Assembly: GCF_021869535.1 (NCBI RefSeq)
Contig: NW_026262701.1
Coordinates: 635,501-699,500, forward strand
Origin: Mytilus californianus
Lineage: Eukaryota > Mollusca > Bivalvia > Mytilida > Mytilidae
Reading direction: 5' to 3'
Length of the DNA: 64,000 nucleotides
In this document: positions 47,240-59,261 of the stretch, piece after piece
How positions within the stretch are numbered: the stretch's first letter is position 1
Layout: each line of letters opens with the position of its first letter
Position numbers and translations under genes: made by a program
Notes under the pieces: model-generated
What the model was told of the DNA's origin: nothing
Database searches by the model: none
The model's input: only the letters and a program-made list of their open reading frames with translations

Positions 47240-47665
47240 ATTTGCTCATTGTTGAAGGCCGTACGATGACTTATAGTTGCTTACGTTCTACATCATTTGG
47301 TCTGTGGTGAAGAGGTCTCATATGGCAATTATACCACATTTTCTTAGTTTATATAAACCTTCTGCCACATTTTGTTTTTGCCTGCCCCAAGTCAGGTGCC
47401 TGTAATTCAGTGGTTGTCTTTTGCTGCCATATACTCTTATATTTTTTTCGTTTATTGTTTTGTAAATAAATCAGGCCGTTAGTTTTCTAGTTTCAATTGT
47501 TTTATGTATCTCATGAAGAGGCCTTTTATAACTTGCTATGCGGTATGGGTTTTGCTAATTGTTGAAGGCTGTAAAGTGACTTATAATTGCTAGCTTCTAC
47601 ATCATTTGATCGCATATAGAAAGTTGTCTCATTGACAATCATACCACATCTTCTGTCTTTCTTTT
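47240..47665 (+). repeat. Dispersed repeat family A, two partial copies in tandem
   Basis: The first (47,240-47,350) has only the end (gctcattgttgaaggccg to ggcaattataccacat). The second (47,355-47,665) runs from tgccccaagtcaggtgcctg to tgacaatcataccacatctt. Confidence 0.75.
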
Positions 47666-47791
47666 TTAAATGTGTATGAATGATTTCAGTCATTCCTTTT
47701 AACGGTCTGAGCTTTAATGAGAGTCCTGTGATAATAATCCATCAAAGATTATAGTTTATAAGAAACTGACATTTCAAAGATAATATAGATA

Positions 47792-48161
47792 TGAGGCGCG
47801 GATTTGGTCAAAATTATTGCATTTAAGTAGCTCTTGAAATATTTCAGGACCTCCATTATTCGACGTCTCAGGACCTTCACACTGTTTGATTTAAGGATAT
47901 CCTGAAATCATTTAACGGTTTCCTTAAAATCAAATTGTGGAAATCCTGAAATCGAATTATGGAGGTACAAAACTATTTCAGGATATCCTCAAATAGATAT
48001 ATGGCGGTTTTAAAATATTTCAGGATATTCCCTGAAATAGAAATATGGATGTCCTGAATATTTCAGGATACCCTGAAATCGAGTTACGGAGGTCCTGAAA
48101 TGTCCAGAAGGTCCTCAATTATTTATGGATATCCTGAAATTTTTACAAAATCCACGCCTCA
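47792..48161. mobile_element. 370-bp TIR element built of ATTTCAGGATATCCTGAAAT-type palindromes
   Basis: tgaggcgcggattt (47,792-47,805) faces aaatccacgcctca (48,148-48,161), with one mismatch; ta stands at both outer junctions. The interior is a run of imperfect palindromic units (tttcaggatatcctgaaat and tatggaggtcctgaaa types). Non-coding. Confidence 0.72.
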
Positions 48162-48529
48162 TATAAAAGATGTATTTTTAAAATTCTTTGCTAAAATATA
48201 GTTTATATCATGCCAATTAAACAAAATATAAATCACAGTTTGTTTTTAAGCTATTGGTAAGACAATTTTCTAATTTTTTGGGGACTGTATATTATATTAA
48301 AATTAATTAAGGTGTATGTTGCAAACTTTGAGAGAGTTAAAATTAAGGTGTATGTTGCAAACTTTGAGAGAGGAAATATTAACAAATTAGGCACGTGCAT
48401 AACTGATTTATTTTTTACTATTAGTAGGCAATATCCTTCCTCGGGTACAGATGTCCAGAAACTAGACAATTGTATATTGTACTGTATTTGTAGTTAGTTT
48501 TTAAGTCGAAAATAAACTGACATCACCAT

Positions 48530-49745
48530 GGCAAAAAAAAAAGATAAAGACCAAAGGACAAACAACATTACACAAAACACAACAAAGAAAAATAAAGACT
48601 GACAAGAACCCCACCAAAAACTGGGGTGATCTCATGTCCTCCGGAAGGGTAAGCAGATCCTGCTCCACATGTGGCACCCGTCTTGTTTCTCATGTAAGTA
48701 CAAACCCGGCGATAAGTCAAATTCGGTATGCCACATTCAAGGAGTAGAGGACGGAATTGTAGTAACGACAATTGTTCAAATCCGTCTTCATCTTGGAAAC
48801 AGATATTCCATAACGGTCTATCTACTCGTGATGGCGCGGTCCGTAAAATTTACGAAGGGATGATTTCAACTTCATCACTTGGAACTCTTGGTTTAATAGT
48901 TTTCTTGTGAGCAGCAACCCTCTACCAAGGAAATCATGAAAGGAAATACAAGCCCTGGAATATCGTATCAACTGGGAGATATATATACTCCATATGCAGG
49001 CGCTGCTGGAATGTTGCTACATAGAAATGGAAAGTTCACAATTGGGAAGCTGAAATCGTCTCTTTTGTCGTAAAGTTTTGTTTTCAACCGACCCTCATTG
49101 TCAATGTCTATATGTAAGTCAAGATATGAGGCAGACTTAACTGTATCTGTTGTATCCTTTATCTCAAGTTCGATGGGATAGATGCATTCAACATAGTCCC
49201 CAAACTTTGATTTATTTAGTGAAAGGACATCATCTATATAGCGAAAAGTGAAGTTAAAGGATAATGCTAACTTCTTTCCTTTCTTCCTCAGAAGCTCCTG
49301 TATGACGTCTGCCTCATATGGATCAAGGAATAAGTCGGCAAGAAGAGGACCACAGTCGATCCCCATGGGAATGCCCATTGTTTGTTGAAAAACACTTCCT
49401 CCAAACGTAACAAATAAATATGTTATCAATCAAGAAATCAGGCATCTTGATAATGTCGGTTTCGAGAATTTTTTGTTTGAATCAGAGTGATTTTTTAAAA
49501 AGTAGGATTTATCTCTCCCTAAGGCAAGATACTTGTATCTACGTTGGCCGCTCTTTTTTCATAAAACAAAGCAGGAACAACTCTTTCAATTTGTCATTTA
49601 GTTTGGAAAGAGGATTACTTGTGTAAAGTGTTAAAAAGGCAAATGTTTTAAAACTATTGCAAGATAAAAGAGTCTGAGATTGTATATACTCTAACAGATC
49701 TTTGGGTTTTTTTAGTATCCACATCTGAATCACGCCACCTTTAGA
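48530..49745 (-). pseudogene. Penelope-like retroelement reverse-transcriptase remnant
   Basis: Minus-strand blocks in order: MWILKKPKDLLEYIQSQT and SKLNDKLKELFLLCF (49.73-49.55 kb), a stretch broken by stops (49.55-49.43), then a 153-codon frame (49,429-48,968). That frame holds QQTMGIPMGIDCGPLLADLF, the catalytic FRYIDDVLSL, ASYLDLHIDID and FPFLCSNIPAAPAYGVYIS. The GIPMG and YIDD boxes and overall order fit Penelope-like elements. The frame ends early at 48,968; related sequence continues to about 48,530 with stops and a conserved non-coding tail. No GIY-YIG endonuclease was recognised. Dead copy. Confidence 0.78.
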
Positions 49746-50035
49746 ATAGGTAGTTTAACAATAACTTTAAAGTCCGGCTTTGATTGCTGATACAATTGAT
49801 ATTACTAATTTAGAAAGAGTGCATTACTATTTTTTTTTTTTGCAAAAGTCAAAACCTATAGGATCGTGTGGTATTTTTCAACATTTATATGTCTCAAACT
49901 TCTTAGAATTTAAGCTTATACTAAAATTCTATACTATCCCTAGTTAAAACATATTTTATTTACTCAAAAGTAAAATGGATTGGACACCGGTAAGTCACAC
50001 TTATGAAATCTGCTCTAATTTACAGTTTATAATAA
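49746..50035. other. Featureless AT-rich interval
   Basis: No gene or repeat recognised between the Penelope-like remnant and the GGATCC MITE. Confidence 0.4.
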
Positions 50036-50037
50036 TA

Positions 50038-50165
50038 CCAGGGGCGGATCCAGCCATTTTTAACAAGGGGGTTCCAACCATTCAAAAGCATTGGTGGTCA
50101 AACAAGGGGGGGGGGGGCGCGGGTTCTAACCCCCGGACCCCCCTTTTTTTGGATCCGCCACTGAT
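50038..50165. mobile_element. GGATCC-type MITE
   Basis: caggggcggatcc on the left faces ggatccgccactg on the right, with G-run and C-run arms inside (ggttctaacccccgg). The same family as 22,040-22,196 and 17,998-18,115. No exact target duplication was read. Confidence 0.75.
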
Positions 50166-50494
50166 TACAATGTAAATATGACCATGCAATATTTCAAAAT
50201 ATACAATACTTTACGAGCTATTGAAATAGAATGACTACGCCTCCCTTTAGTAGAGTCTTCCTGAGAATTCAATTTGACCACTATTCAACTGTATTCATAT
50301 TGGTAAAATTCCCATGTTGTGTCTCTATGAGATTAACCCTGGGAACCAGAAAGTAAAACAAAATATCAGCAAAATTTTCAAAGTACAACCAAATTATTTT
50401 CTGTTTGTCTAGAATATCTATTCCATAGTATAAAATAATATTATTGCGTTCCAATCAAAAGTTTTAGACATGATTTGTATTTCTGAATTAAATG

Positions 50495-50908
50495 AATGGG
50501 GAATGCGTACATGGGACACAGATGATGCCCCCGCTTGCATATCATATAAAGTTATATAGGGACAAAACTGAAGAACATTAAAGGTGACGCTACCCAAATT
50601 TGTACTTGATCTGAGTTTTGTGGTAATAAACATTTGGTTGAGGCAAACTTAAGTTAGAGAACAGAAATGAAAAATTCAGCAATTTTTCCATTTGTAAAGG
50701 GGCATAACTATAGAACGGTTAAAGTGACGCCACCAAAATTCAAACTTGATCTGTGTTTTGTGGTATGAGCAGTTTGTATAAGTTTCATAACATTTGGTTG
50801 AAGCAAACTAACATAGAGAACGGAAACCAACTTTGGGACGTATGTAGGTACGTATGGACAGACAAGGGTTAAACTTAATGCCCCCTCTACTACGATGGGA
50901 GCATAATA
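50495..50908 (+). repeat. Dispersed repeat family G, copy 3
   Basis: gggacacagatgatgccccc, gacgctacccaaatttgtac and tttgtggtaataaacatttg, ending in gacagacaaggg and atgccccctctactacgatg. Confidence 0.8.
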
Positions 50909-50984
50909 ATAAAGTTATTACAAAACTATTAATTTTCACAGAAATGTAGTGTATTGTAAGAAAAAGTGAAATTGATATCACCTT

Positions 50985-51420
50985 GGACTTATCATGGATT
51001 TAAGTGGACTTGACCTTACCATTGACTTCAGTGAACTAGATGTCACCATACTCTTAGTTTTTTTCTCGGATTCAAGTGAATTTGACCTCAAAATAGATTC
51101 CAGTGAACTTGGTCCCACAATGGATTCAAGAGAACTTAACCTCACCATGAACTCAAATGAACTTGGCATCACAATGGATTCCAGGGAACTTGACTTAACT
51201 ACACTTTCATTTGAACTGAAATCTCACCATGTTTCCAGTGAACTTGAACACACCATGGATTCTAATGAACATGACATCCCCTTAGATTCCTGTTAACTTT
51301 ACCTAACCATGGATTCCAGTGAAATTAACCCTACCATGGATTTTAGCTAACCTAACCTTGCCAAGCATTCCAGTGAAATTGAACTCACCATTGATTTTAG
51401 TGAAAAAGACCTCACCTTCA
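50985..51420 (+). repeat. 27-bp minisatellite
   Basis: About 15 diverged units of accatggattccagtgaact followed by tgacctc. One frame reads as repeats of M-D-S-S-E-L-x-L-T (51,000-51,290, about 100 codons) before breaking. No splice sites or conserved domain support it as a gene. Confidence 0.8.
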
Positions 51421-51429
51421 AAAGATGTC

Positions 51430-53460
51430 TTTTAACTTTTATGTGATAGTGCTGCTCTCTTACTGACATAAACCTCACTTCTAATTTATCCATATATAAA
51501 AATTCAAGCATAGGATTTTTAAAAGTCAATGTGACTCATATATTAGACATATGAAGACTGTATGGCTTACAGATGGCTTAAATGAAATTAAACGGGTTCA
51601 GATAGGTGGACAAGGATAAATATATGATATAACTAATCAAATTGATTGTATTGAAACAAAATAACACATATACATACAGAAAATAGCCTTTATTTCTCTC
51701 TAAAACATTTACAGACTTTCTTATCTATAAATCTTCAACAAAAATAATATCTCTTATCACTGTTTATTCAAGACACACGTTTAAGACATCCTAACTGCAT
51801 ATTCATATGCAATTTAACTCACATATAGGCCACAACTTTTATCATAATCACAGTTTTTAAAATTGAGTGAAGAAATATCATTGGTTGGAGTCTAAAGTTT
51901 CAAAATTTGAATTACAACAAATATTGTAAATACAGGTCATGTCAGTAAATGCTTTTTCTAAATAATTCAGATCATTTTCCTGGAACTTGTAGTGAACTGG
52001 TATTAGACAATAAAATATAACTAGTAGTGAACTGGTATTGGACAATGAAATTCAATTAAATTAAGTTCCACTTATCCTTGCTATCTTTATAGTGCGTACA
52101 ATGTTTCAGTATTATACATGTAACATGAAAGAAAATTTATTTTTGTGGGTATCAAATTTTATGGATTGAGGTAAAATAGTATTTTTGTAGATACTTGATT
52201 TTACGGTTTTGTCAAATTTTGTATACAAGCCTATATGAAAATCATATTTTGTTGAATACTTAAAGTTATGGCTCCCCTGTACTCATGTCATACACACAAA
52301 TTAGTAACCCCACTAATTATACTGAATCTACAGTATCATATATTCCAAATATTTTCTATTTTCTGAATTTTATGTGATGACAGTAGAAATGACTTTATTT
52401 AGAAAGTGTTCTTATATCTTTTCTGCTGAACTAAACTGACTGACTTACACTACACCCCAGGGGGCAATTCCACCTACTTAAGTGGCACAAATCACAAAGT
52501 TCTGTCCCCTTTGTGTCCACTCCTACCGTGGACAAGTGGGAAATGACCCTCTGAGTGGACAAGTGGAAATGACCACCTGAACTGTAGTGTAGATAACTAA
52601 AACAATTCTGGTTACTTGTTTTGCATATAAGCAACTTATTTTGTGATAAAATTTTCAAGGTCATTTGAAACTGAATGTATGCATGGTAAGTGAAATAATC
52701 ATATTGCTAGCTTAAAAATAAAATGTATAATATCTATCATGTATGTAGAGGTGATGACATCAATTATTGCTTTTCAAAATGAGTTCAAAAAATGAAACTA
52801 AAATGAAAAAAAATAAATTAAAATCTAATTACAAAAGTATGCTTTCAGTACTTTTAAGATCTTGTGTCTTAAAAATCTTTCCGAATGATAATGTCTCACT
52901 ATGTTCAAGGTCATACACTGTTATAACCCAAATTCTATACCTTTTTTTTATCAATGAGTTATCTTAAGGATACTTTATTAATCTATAAAATGGGACCCCA
53001 AATCATCTTGTCAATTGGGTTTTTTTTTTTGAATTTTTAATCAAAATTTACATCACTGGCATATTTTATTAATAAGTTTTTGGTATGTTTCTTTTTACTG
53101 TATTATACATTTAAAATTGATCAAGTCTATGGATGCGTAAGTAAAACTCTTTGTTATATTTCAATCAAAATCTTTGGATTGCTAAAACTGACAATTTTCT
53201 GCATGTGGGTATACTTTGCCAAGATAGCCAACACAGATTAGCAGAATCATCCCTGATTAGTTTTATGACTTTGAACCTCTGTTAAAAGTACCAGATACAA
53301 AGCCTTATAAACAAAATAAAATATAAAGTGAGGTATTCTAATTGGAATGGCAGTTCTAAAAACAGAATTTGAATCACTTTCAATATTGCAAACAAGAATA
53401 TACAACATCTTAAATTTACAAACTTTTATGACACACATTGAAAATGACCTGATATGTAAT
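51430..53460. other. Mostly featureless, with small inverted-repeat remnants
   Basis: A degraded relative of the 33,313 MITE is likely at about 52,130-52,335 (atttatttttgtgggtatca). tacactaca (52,446-52,454) faces tgtagtgta (52,583-52,591) around a 146-bp stretch with two gtggacaagtgg motifs. No gene recognised. Confidence 0.4.
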
Positions 53461-53461
53461 A

Positions 53462-53640
53462 AAATGCTTCGCTGGGCGCAGCTTGATACGACCGCAGAGG
53501 TCGAACCCTGAACAGTTGGGGCAAGTATGGACACAACATTCAAGCTTGATACAGCTCTGAATTTGGATTGTGATTAAATATTTGACACAGCATAGGTTTC
53601 TGACACAGAAAGAATGTGGTCTAAGAACTTCAATTTTTTT
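53462..53640 (+). repeat. Dispersed repeat family B, copy leading into the 126-bp array
   Basis: gggcgcagcttgatacgacc, accctgaacagttggggcaa, gacacagcataggtttctga. The 126-bp array follows directly, suggesting both are parts of one element. Confidence 0.85.
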
Positions 53641-53654
53641 AATTTACCTATTAT

Positions 53655-55920
53655 GGTCCAATGTCCAAAATCAAAATACATGTTTAGATTCAGCATATCA
53701 AAGTACCCCAAGAATTCAATTTTTGTTGAAATCAAACTAAGTTTAATTTTGGACCCCAACTTGGACAAACTTGAAAACTGGTCCCATAATCAAAAATCTA
53801 AACACATGTTTAGATTCAGCATATCAAAGTACCCCAAGAATTCAATTTTTGTTTAAATCAAACTAAGTTTAATTTCGGACCCTTTGGACCTTAATGTAGA
53901 CCAATTTAAAAATGGGACCCAAAATTAAAAATCTAAAATCACGGTTAGATTTGGCATATCAAAGAACCCCAATAATTCAATTTTTGATGAAATCAAACAA
54001 AGTTTAATTTTGGACCCTTTTGAACTCAATATGAACCAATTTGATAGCGGGCCCACAAATAAAAAATCTAAATACACGGTAAGATTCAGCATTTCAAAGA
54101 ACCCCATATATTCAATTTTTGTTGAAATCAATCAAAGTTTAATTTTGGACCCCAATTTGGACCAACTTGAAAACTTGGCCAAAAATCTAAAATCTAAATA
54201 CATGTTTAGATTCAGCATATCAAAGAACCCCAAGAATTCAATTTTTGTTAAAATCAAACTAAGTTTAATTTTGGACCCTTTTGACCTCAATGTGGACAAA
54301 GTTGATAACGGGGCCCAAAAATCAAAAATCTAAATACATGGTTAGATTCAGCATATCAAAGAACCCCATATATTCAATTTTTGTTGAAATCAAACAAAGT
54401 TTAATTTTGGACCCCAATTTGGACCAACTTGAAAACTGGGCCACAAATAAAAAATCTAAATACATGGTTAGATTCAGCATATCAAAGAACCCCATATATT
54501 CAATTTTTGTTGAAATCAAACAAAGTTTAATTTTGGACCCCAATTTGGACCAACTTGAAAACTGGGCCACACATAAAAAATCTAAATACATGGTTAGATT
54601 CAGCATTTCAAAGAACCCCATATATTCAATTTTTGTTGAAATCAAACAAAGTTTAATTTTGGACCCCAATTTGGACCAACTTGAAAACTGGGCCCATTAT
54701 CAAAAATCTAAACACATGTTTAGATTCAGCATATCAAAGAACCCCAAGAATTCAATTTTTGTTAAAATCAAACTAAGTTTAATTTTGGACCCTTTTGACC
54801 TCAATGTGGACAAAGTTGATAACGGGGCCCAAAAATCAAAAATCTAAAAACATGGTTAGATTCAGCATATCAAAGAACCCCATATATTCAATTTTTGATG
54901 AAATCAAACAAAGTTTAATTTTGGACCCTTTTGACCTCAATATGAACCAATTTGATAGCAGGGTCCACAAATAAAAAATCTAAATACATGGTTAGATTCA
55001 GCATATCAAAGAACCCCATATATTCAATTTTTGTTGAAATCAAACAAAGTTTAATTTTGGACCCCAACTTGGACCAACTTGAAAACTGGGCCCATTATCA
55101 AAAATCTAAACACATGTTTAGATTCAGCATATCAAAGAACCCCAAGAATTCAATTTTTGTTAAAATCAAACTAAGTTTAATTTTGGACCCTTTTGACCTC
55201 AATGTGGACAAAGTTGATAACGGGGCCCAAAAATCAAAAATCTAAATACATGGTTAGATTCAGCATATCAAAGAACCCCATATATTCAATTTTTGTTGAA
55301 ATCAAACAAAGTTTAATTTTGGACCCTTTTGACCTCAATATGAACCAATTTGATAGCAGGGTCCACAAATAAAAAATCTAAATACATGGTTAGATTCAGC
55401 ATATCAAAGAACCCCATATATTCAATTTTTGTTGAAATCAAACAAAGTTTAATTTTGGACCCCAATTTGGACCAACTTGAAAACTGGGCCACAAATAAAA
55501 AATCTAAATACATGGTTAGATTCAGCATATCAAAGAACCCCATATATTCAATTTTTTTTGAAATCAAACAAAGTTTAATTTTGGACCCCAATTTGGACCA
55601 ACTTGAAAACTGGGCCACAAATAAAAAATCTAAATACATGGTTAGATTCAGCATATCAAAGAACCCCATATATTCAATTTTTGTTGAAATCAAACAAAGT
55701 TTAATTTTGGACCCCAATTTGGACCAACTTGAAAACTGGGCCAAAACTCAAAAATCTAAATACATGTTTAGATTCAGCATATCAAAGAACCCCATACATT
55801 CAATTTTTGTTAAAATCAAACAAAGTTTAATTTTGGACCCTTTGGACCTTAATGTAGACCAATTTGAAAACTGGACCCAAAATTAAAAATCTAAATACAC
55901 GGTTAGATTCGGCATAACAA
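53655..55920 (+). repeat. 126-bp tandem array, open in frame on both strands
   Basis: About 18 units of ~126 bp: gattcagcatatcaaagaac, caatttttgttgaaatcaaa, agtttaattttggacccc, ggaccaacttgaaaactggg. Unit variants differ in the spacer (tggaccaacttgaaaactgg versus tgacctcaatatgaaccaat), giving a higher-order pattern. As 126 is a multiple of three, 42-residue repeats stay open for up to 188 codons on the plus strand and 143 on the minus strand. No gene is inferred. Confidence 0.9.
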
Positions 55921-56354
55921 ATAAATAAATGTGGTCAAAGATTTTACAAATATAATGCGCCATACTGTCCAATTAAAGATTACTTCTTGAAATTTTTCAA
56001 TATTTGAAATTTGAAAAAAAAATAATATTTGAAGAATAATTCTTTTTAATTTCTGAAATCTGAAATGAGAAAAAATTGACCCCCCACAATTTCTTTAAAC
56101 CCCCCCCCCCCTTTTTTTCCCCAAAAAATTCTTTCCCTCAAGATATGGTCATAATCTCAATTCAAATTTCCAATGGAGTTTGCAACCATAATTACCCATT
56201 TGAATTTACCATAGTGCTAACTTAATCTAATTTATAATAGAATTTAAAATATAGTGTCAAATCTTTCATATGGATTTTGTTGTAAAAAAAAAAGATGCAA
56301 CATTTGCAGATATTTTTACTGGTCTTCCTTTATAAATATGCATTTCTTTCAACA

Positions 56355-56536
56355 CAATTTAAAAGCAGTGTAAGGGAAGTAACCAAAACGTTGTATTTGG
56401 ATTATCTCCCTTACACTGTTTTAAATTATCTTAATTGTTCATTAACCATTACTTTATACATAATTTAAAAGCAGTGTAAGGGAGATAATTTCAATGATGT
56501 ATTTGATTTATCTCCCTTACACTGCTTTAAATTATG
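56355..56536. repeat. Two consecutive hairpins with shared arms
   Basis: Arms at 56,355-56,380 and 56,402-56,428 form the first hairpin; 56,461-56,489 and 56,507-56,535 form the second. All arms are versions of taatttaaaagcagtgtaag plus ggagataa or its complement, so other pairings are possible. Confidence 0.82.
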
Positions 56537-56569
56537 TTTTATACTAAAGTATTTGTCAATTAATGAGGA

Positions 56570-56992
56570 CAACCTTGTTTTTCCCCCTTTTTTGCCCCTA
56601 ATTCTTAAACGGTTTGAGCCATAACCCCCCAAAGCAAATCCTAACCATCCCTTTGTGATATGGAAACTTGTAGTATAATTTCAGAGAGATCCATACACCT
56701 TTCCACAGTTATTGTCTGGAAACTAGAAAATGCTTATTTTTGGCCCCTTTTTGGCCCCTAATTCCTTAACTGTTGGTACCATAACCCCCAAAATCAATCC
56801 CCACCTTCCTTTTGTGGTATTGAACCTTATGGTAAAATTTCATAGAGATCCATTCACTTAAACTAAAGTTAGAGTGCGAAAACTAATGCGTATTCGGACG
56901 ACGACGCCGGACGACGACGACGCCGGACGACGACGACGACGACGCCAACGTCATACCAATATACGACCACAAAAAATTTTTTGCGGTCGTAT
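56570..56992 (+). repeat. Family C repeat, copy with hairpin end
   Basis: Two units of the ~162-bp type (gtgatatggaaacttg, gagatccatacacc, gtctggaaactagaaaatgc), then expanded gacgacgacgccg repeats. The same hairpin closes it (atacgaccac at 56,961-56,970, gcggtcgtat at 56,983-56,992). Confidence 0.85.
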
Positions 56993-56999
56993 AAAAAGT

Positions 57000-58555
57000 G
57001 TATGTATGATTATCATATCTTCCATACTGGTCTAACTTACTGGGGGGTATATAGATTTAATGTTTAAAGTCAATTTAGTATTTTGCCAACCAAAATTCTT
57101 TATATTTTCACTCAACTTACAAAGAAATTACCAAGATTTCATTTACCTAGTCTCTACGATTTCATCAATTAAAAGTTGAGGTTTTGGTTAAATTTCTATT
57201 GATAATTTCATCTTCTTTATAAACACTACTCGTTGTTGAAAAAAGTGCCACAGTTAGTCATTGTTGTTCCAAGAAAAAAACTTTCATTTAAAACAAACAT
57301 TGGAAATTCAAAGCATGAAGACCAAAGTCATTAAGTTTCTACTTGCACACACCTTTGGTTATTTAACTTTCAAAGGACAACTGATTCAAATGATCGAACT
57401 TTTACTAATAAGAATCACAGATTCTTCACTTAGTTTTTGTTAAAATGTAAAAGGTCAAAGGTGTGTAGATAATATGAATACAGTAAAACTTGTCTACATA
57501 AATCCCTTTGATCCATACATGTATGTTCAATTTATACAGGGTCCAATTTATCTAAATAAACTCCATTAAAACATGTTATTTTGTATATTTAGGGTTCAAT
57601 TTTGTCTCTAATTAAAACTTTGAAATATGTGTTCAGTTAACGCAGAATTTAATCCAGACAAAACATTTCCCTTTAACTTTAATTTTAAATATGAAACAAA
57701 ACAAAAAACTTTATCCAAAAAAATCTTATCTGGAATGTACATCAACTATGGGAGATAACATGGTGCTATCAAGGGAGATTATGGTAACATGGTGCTAACA
57801 AAGGAGATAATGGTAACATGGTGCTAACAAGGGAGATAATTTACCATTATCAAAAATTGGCAAGACAAAAATAAAAATAAATAAAGTTTGTATGTACATA
57901 CCATGAAAATAAATAAAAATTGATGACCAGCTAATGTACAAAAAACATAAATTATAACTAACAAGTCTTAACTAATGAACATAAAATGACCTGTGCTAAA
58001 AAATATACAATACTTTAAAACACATATTTTTTATTTTCAATATAATGTCTAAAATAAATGCGTCTGTTGACTAATGGTCAGATAACAAGGCAAGTATCAG
58101 GTGAATCTAAAACTACATTTGATTTTACTCATATCCAATCTTTTTATCTCAAAATTTTTAATGGTTGAAAACATCACAATAGATTTTTTTTATTTGGAAA
58201 AAAAACATCTGCCCACACTTTGTGGTTATATGACAAACTTCCGCTAAATTAAAATGAATGAACATTCATGTTTAAAATATATGTTGTAGTACGTCATTTC
58301 CTGTGTACTTACTTATACATTTATTTGTATTTGTTTTATTTTTTTTCTTCATTTCCTGATTTAAAAATTATATTTAAAATCAAATCATTTCCATGATAAT
58401 TTAGGCAATCAAAACTCAAACCAAGATAAAAAAAAATTGTATTAGGAAGTCATTGTCAGGTTCGACCTTCAACCTTCAATCATTGACCTTGTATTGATAA
58501 ATCACTTTATACTTTATATGAATGCAGCAAATGACACAAGAGAAGAATTTTATTT
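57000..58555. other. AT-rich flank downstream of the MYLIP-like gene, small minisatellite
   Basis: Three copies of a ~29-bp unit (gggagataatggtaacatgg) lie at about 57,745-57,845. On the minus strand AATAAA occurs at 58,554-58,549, a candidate poly(A) signal about 500 bases after the MYLIP-like stop. No gene recognised. Confidence 0.4.
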
Positions 58556-59051
58556 ATCATACTTTATATTTTAATGTTTGATCAATAGCATGCAACTGAA
58601 AGCCTTTTAATTTATCTCCTATAATTTTGGTCCTCTCTTCACAAATCTCTTCAATTAATTTTTGAACTAACCACCTAGCTGTATCAACATGAAAGTTATG
58701 TATAATGATACTATGTATGTATTCATAGAACCATACTAAACAGTACTGTACACATATTAATTATAAACAATGAAACAACTAAAAAAAAATGATGACAATT
58801 ATTGCATTGCTTGTTGCCCTTTCTATAAAAATATTTACATCTTTATGGTGATGATAAAACAACTACACTGTATGGAAACATTTAACAATCAATGATGTAT
58901 ACAGATGTTAAATGATAGAGATGCAGGACTATATTTATACATGAACCAGAGTTGATATACAGGTGAACTGTACCAAACACTTGTCAACTTTAACAAATAA
59001 TATTGCCATTTCTTTATCTGCACATTCCCCGGAACACAACACAACCTTTCA

Positions 59052-59261
59052 TCAACTCTTTTGTACTAATGTAGTAGGCAAAAAAATAGGCTGAACGTTC
59101 TCAATATTTGTCCGACACAATGGGCACTCGTCTAACCGGGACGCACAGTTCTGACAACAGGTCATGTGACCACATGGGCAAAAAGCTGTTGATATATCAC
59201 AGTCCATACACACACTACACAGAAAGGATTCATGGATTTTTTCTAACTGGGCTTTCAACAA
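59052..59261 (-). CDS. MYLIP-like terminal exon: RING domain
   Basis: 210 nt including the TGA at 59,054-59,052. The acceptor is CTTACAG. It opens LLKAQLEKIHESFLCSVC; all eight zinc ligands of the C3HC4 RING are present. Confidence 0.92.
   Translation of the reverse strand: MLKAQLEKIHESFLCSVCMDCDISTAFCPCGHMTCCQNCASRLDECPLCRTNIENVQPIFLPTTLVQKS

Noticed and set aside
54281-55886. Frames of 178-188 codons with 42-residue repeats
   Set aside because: Produced by the 126-bp array; the opposite strand is equally open and spacers vary without codon bias.
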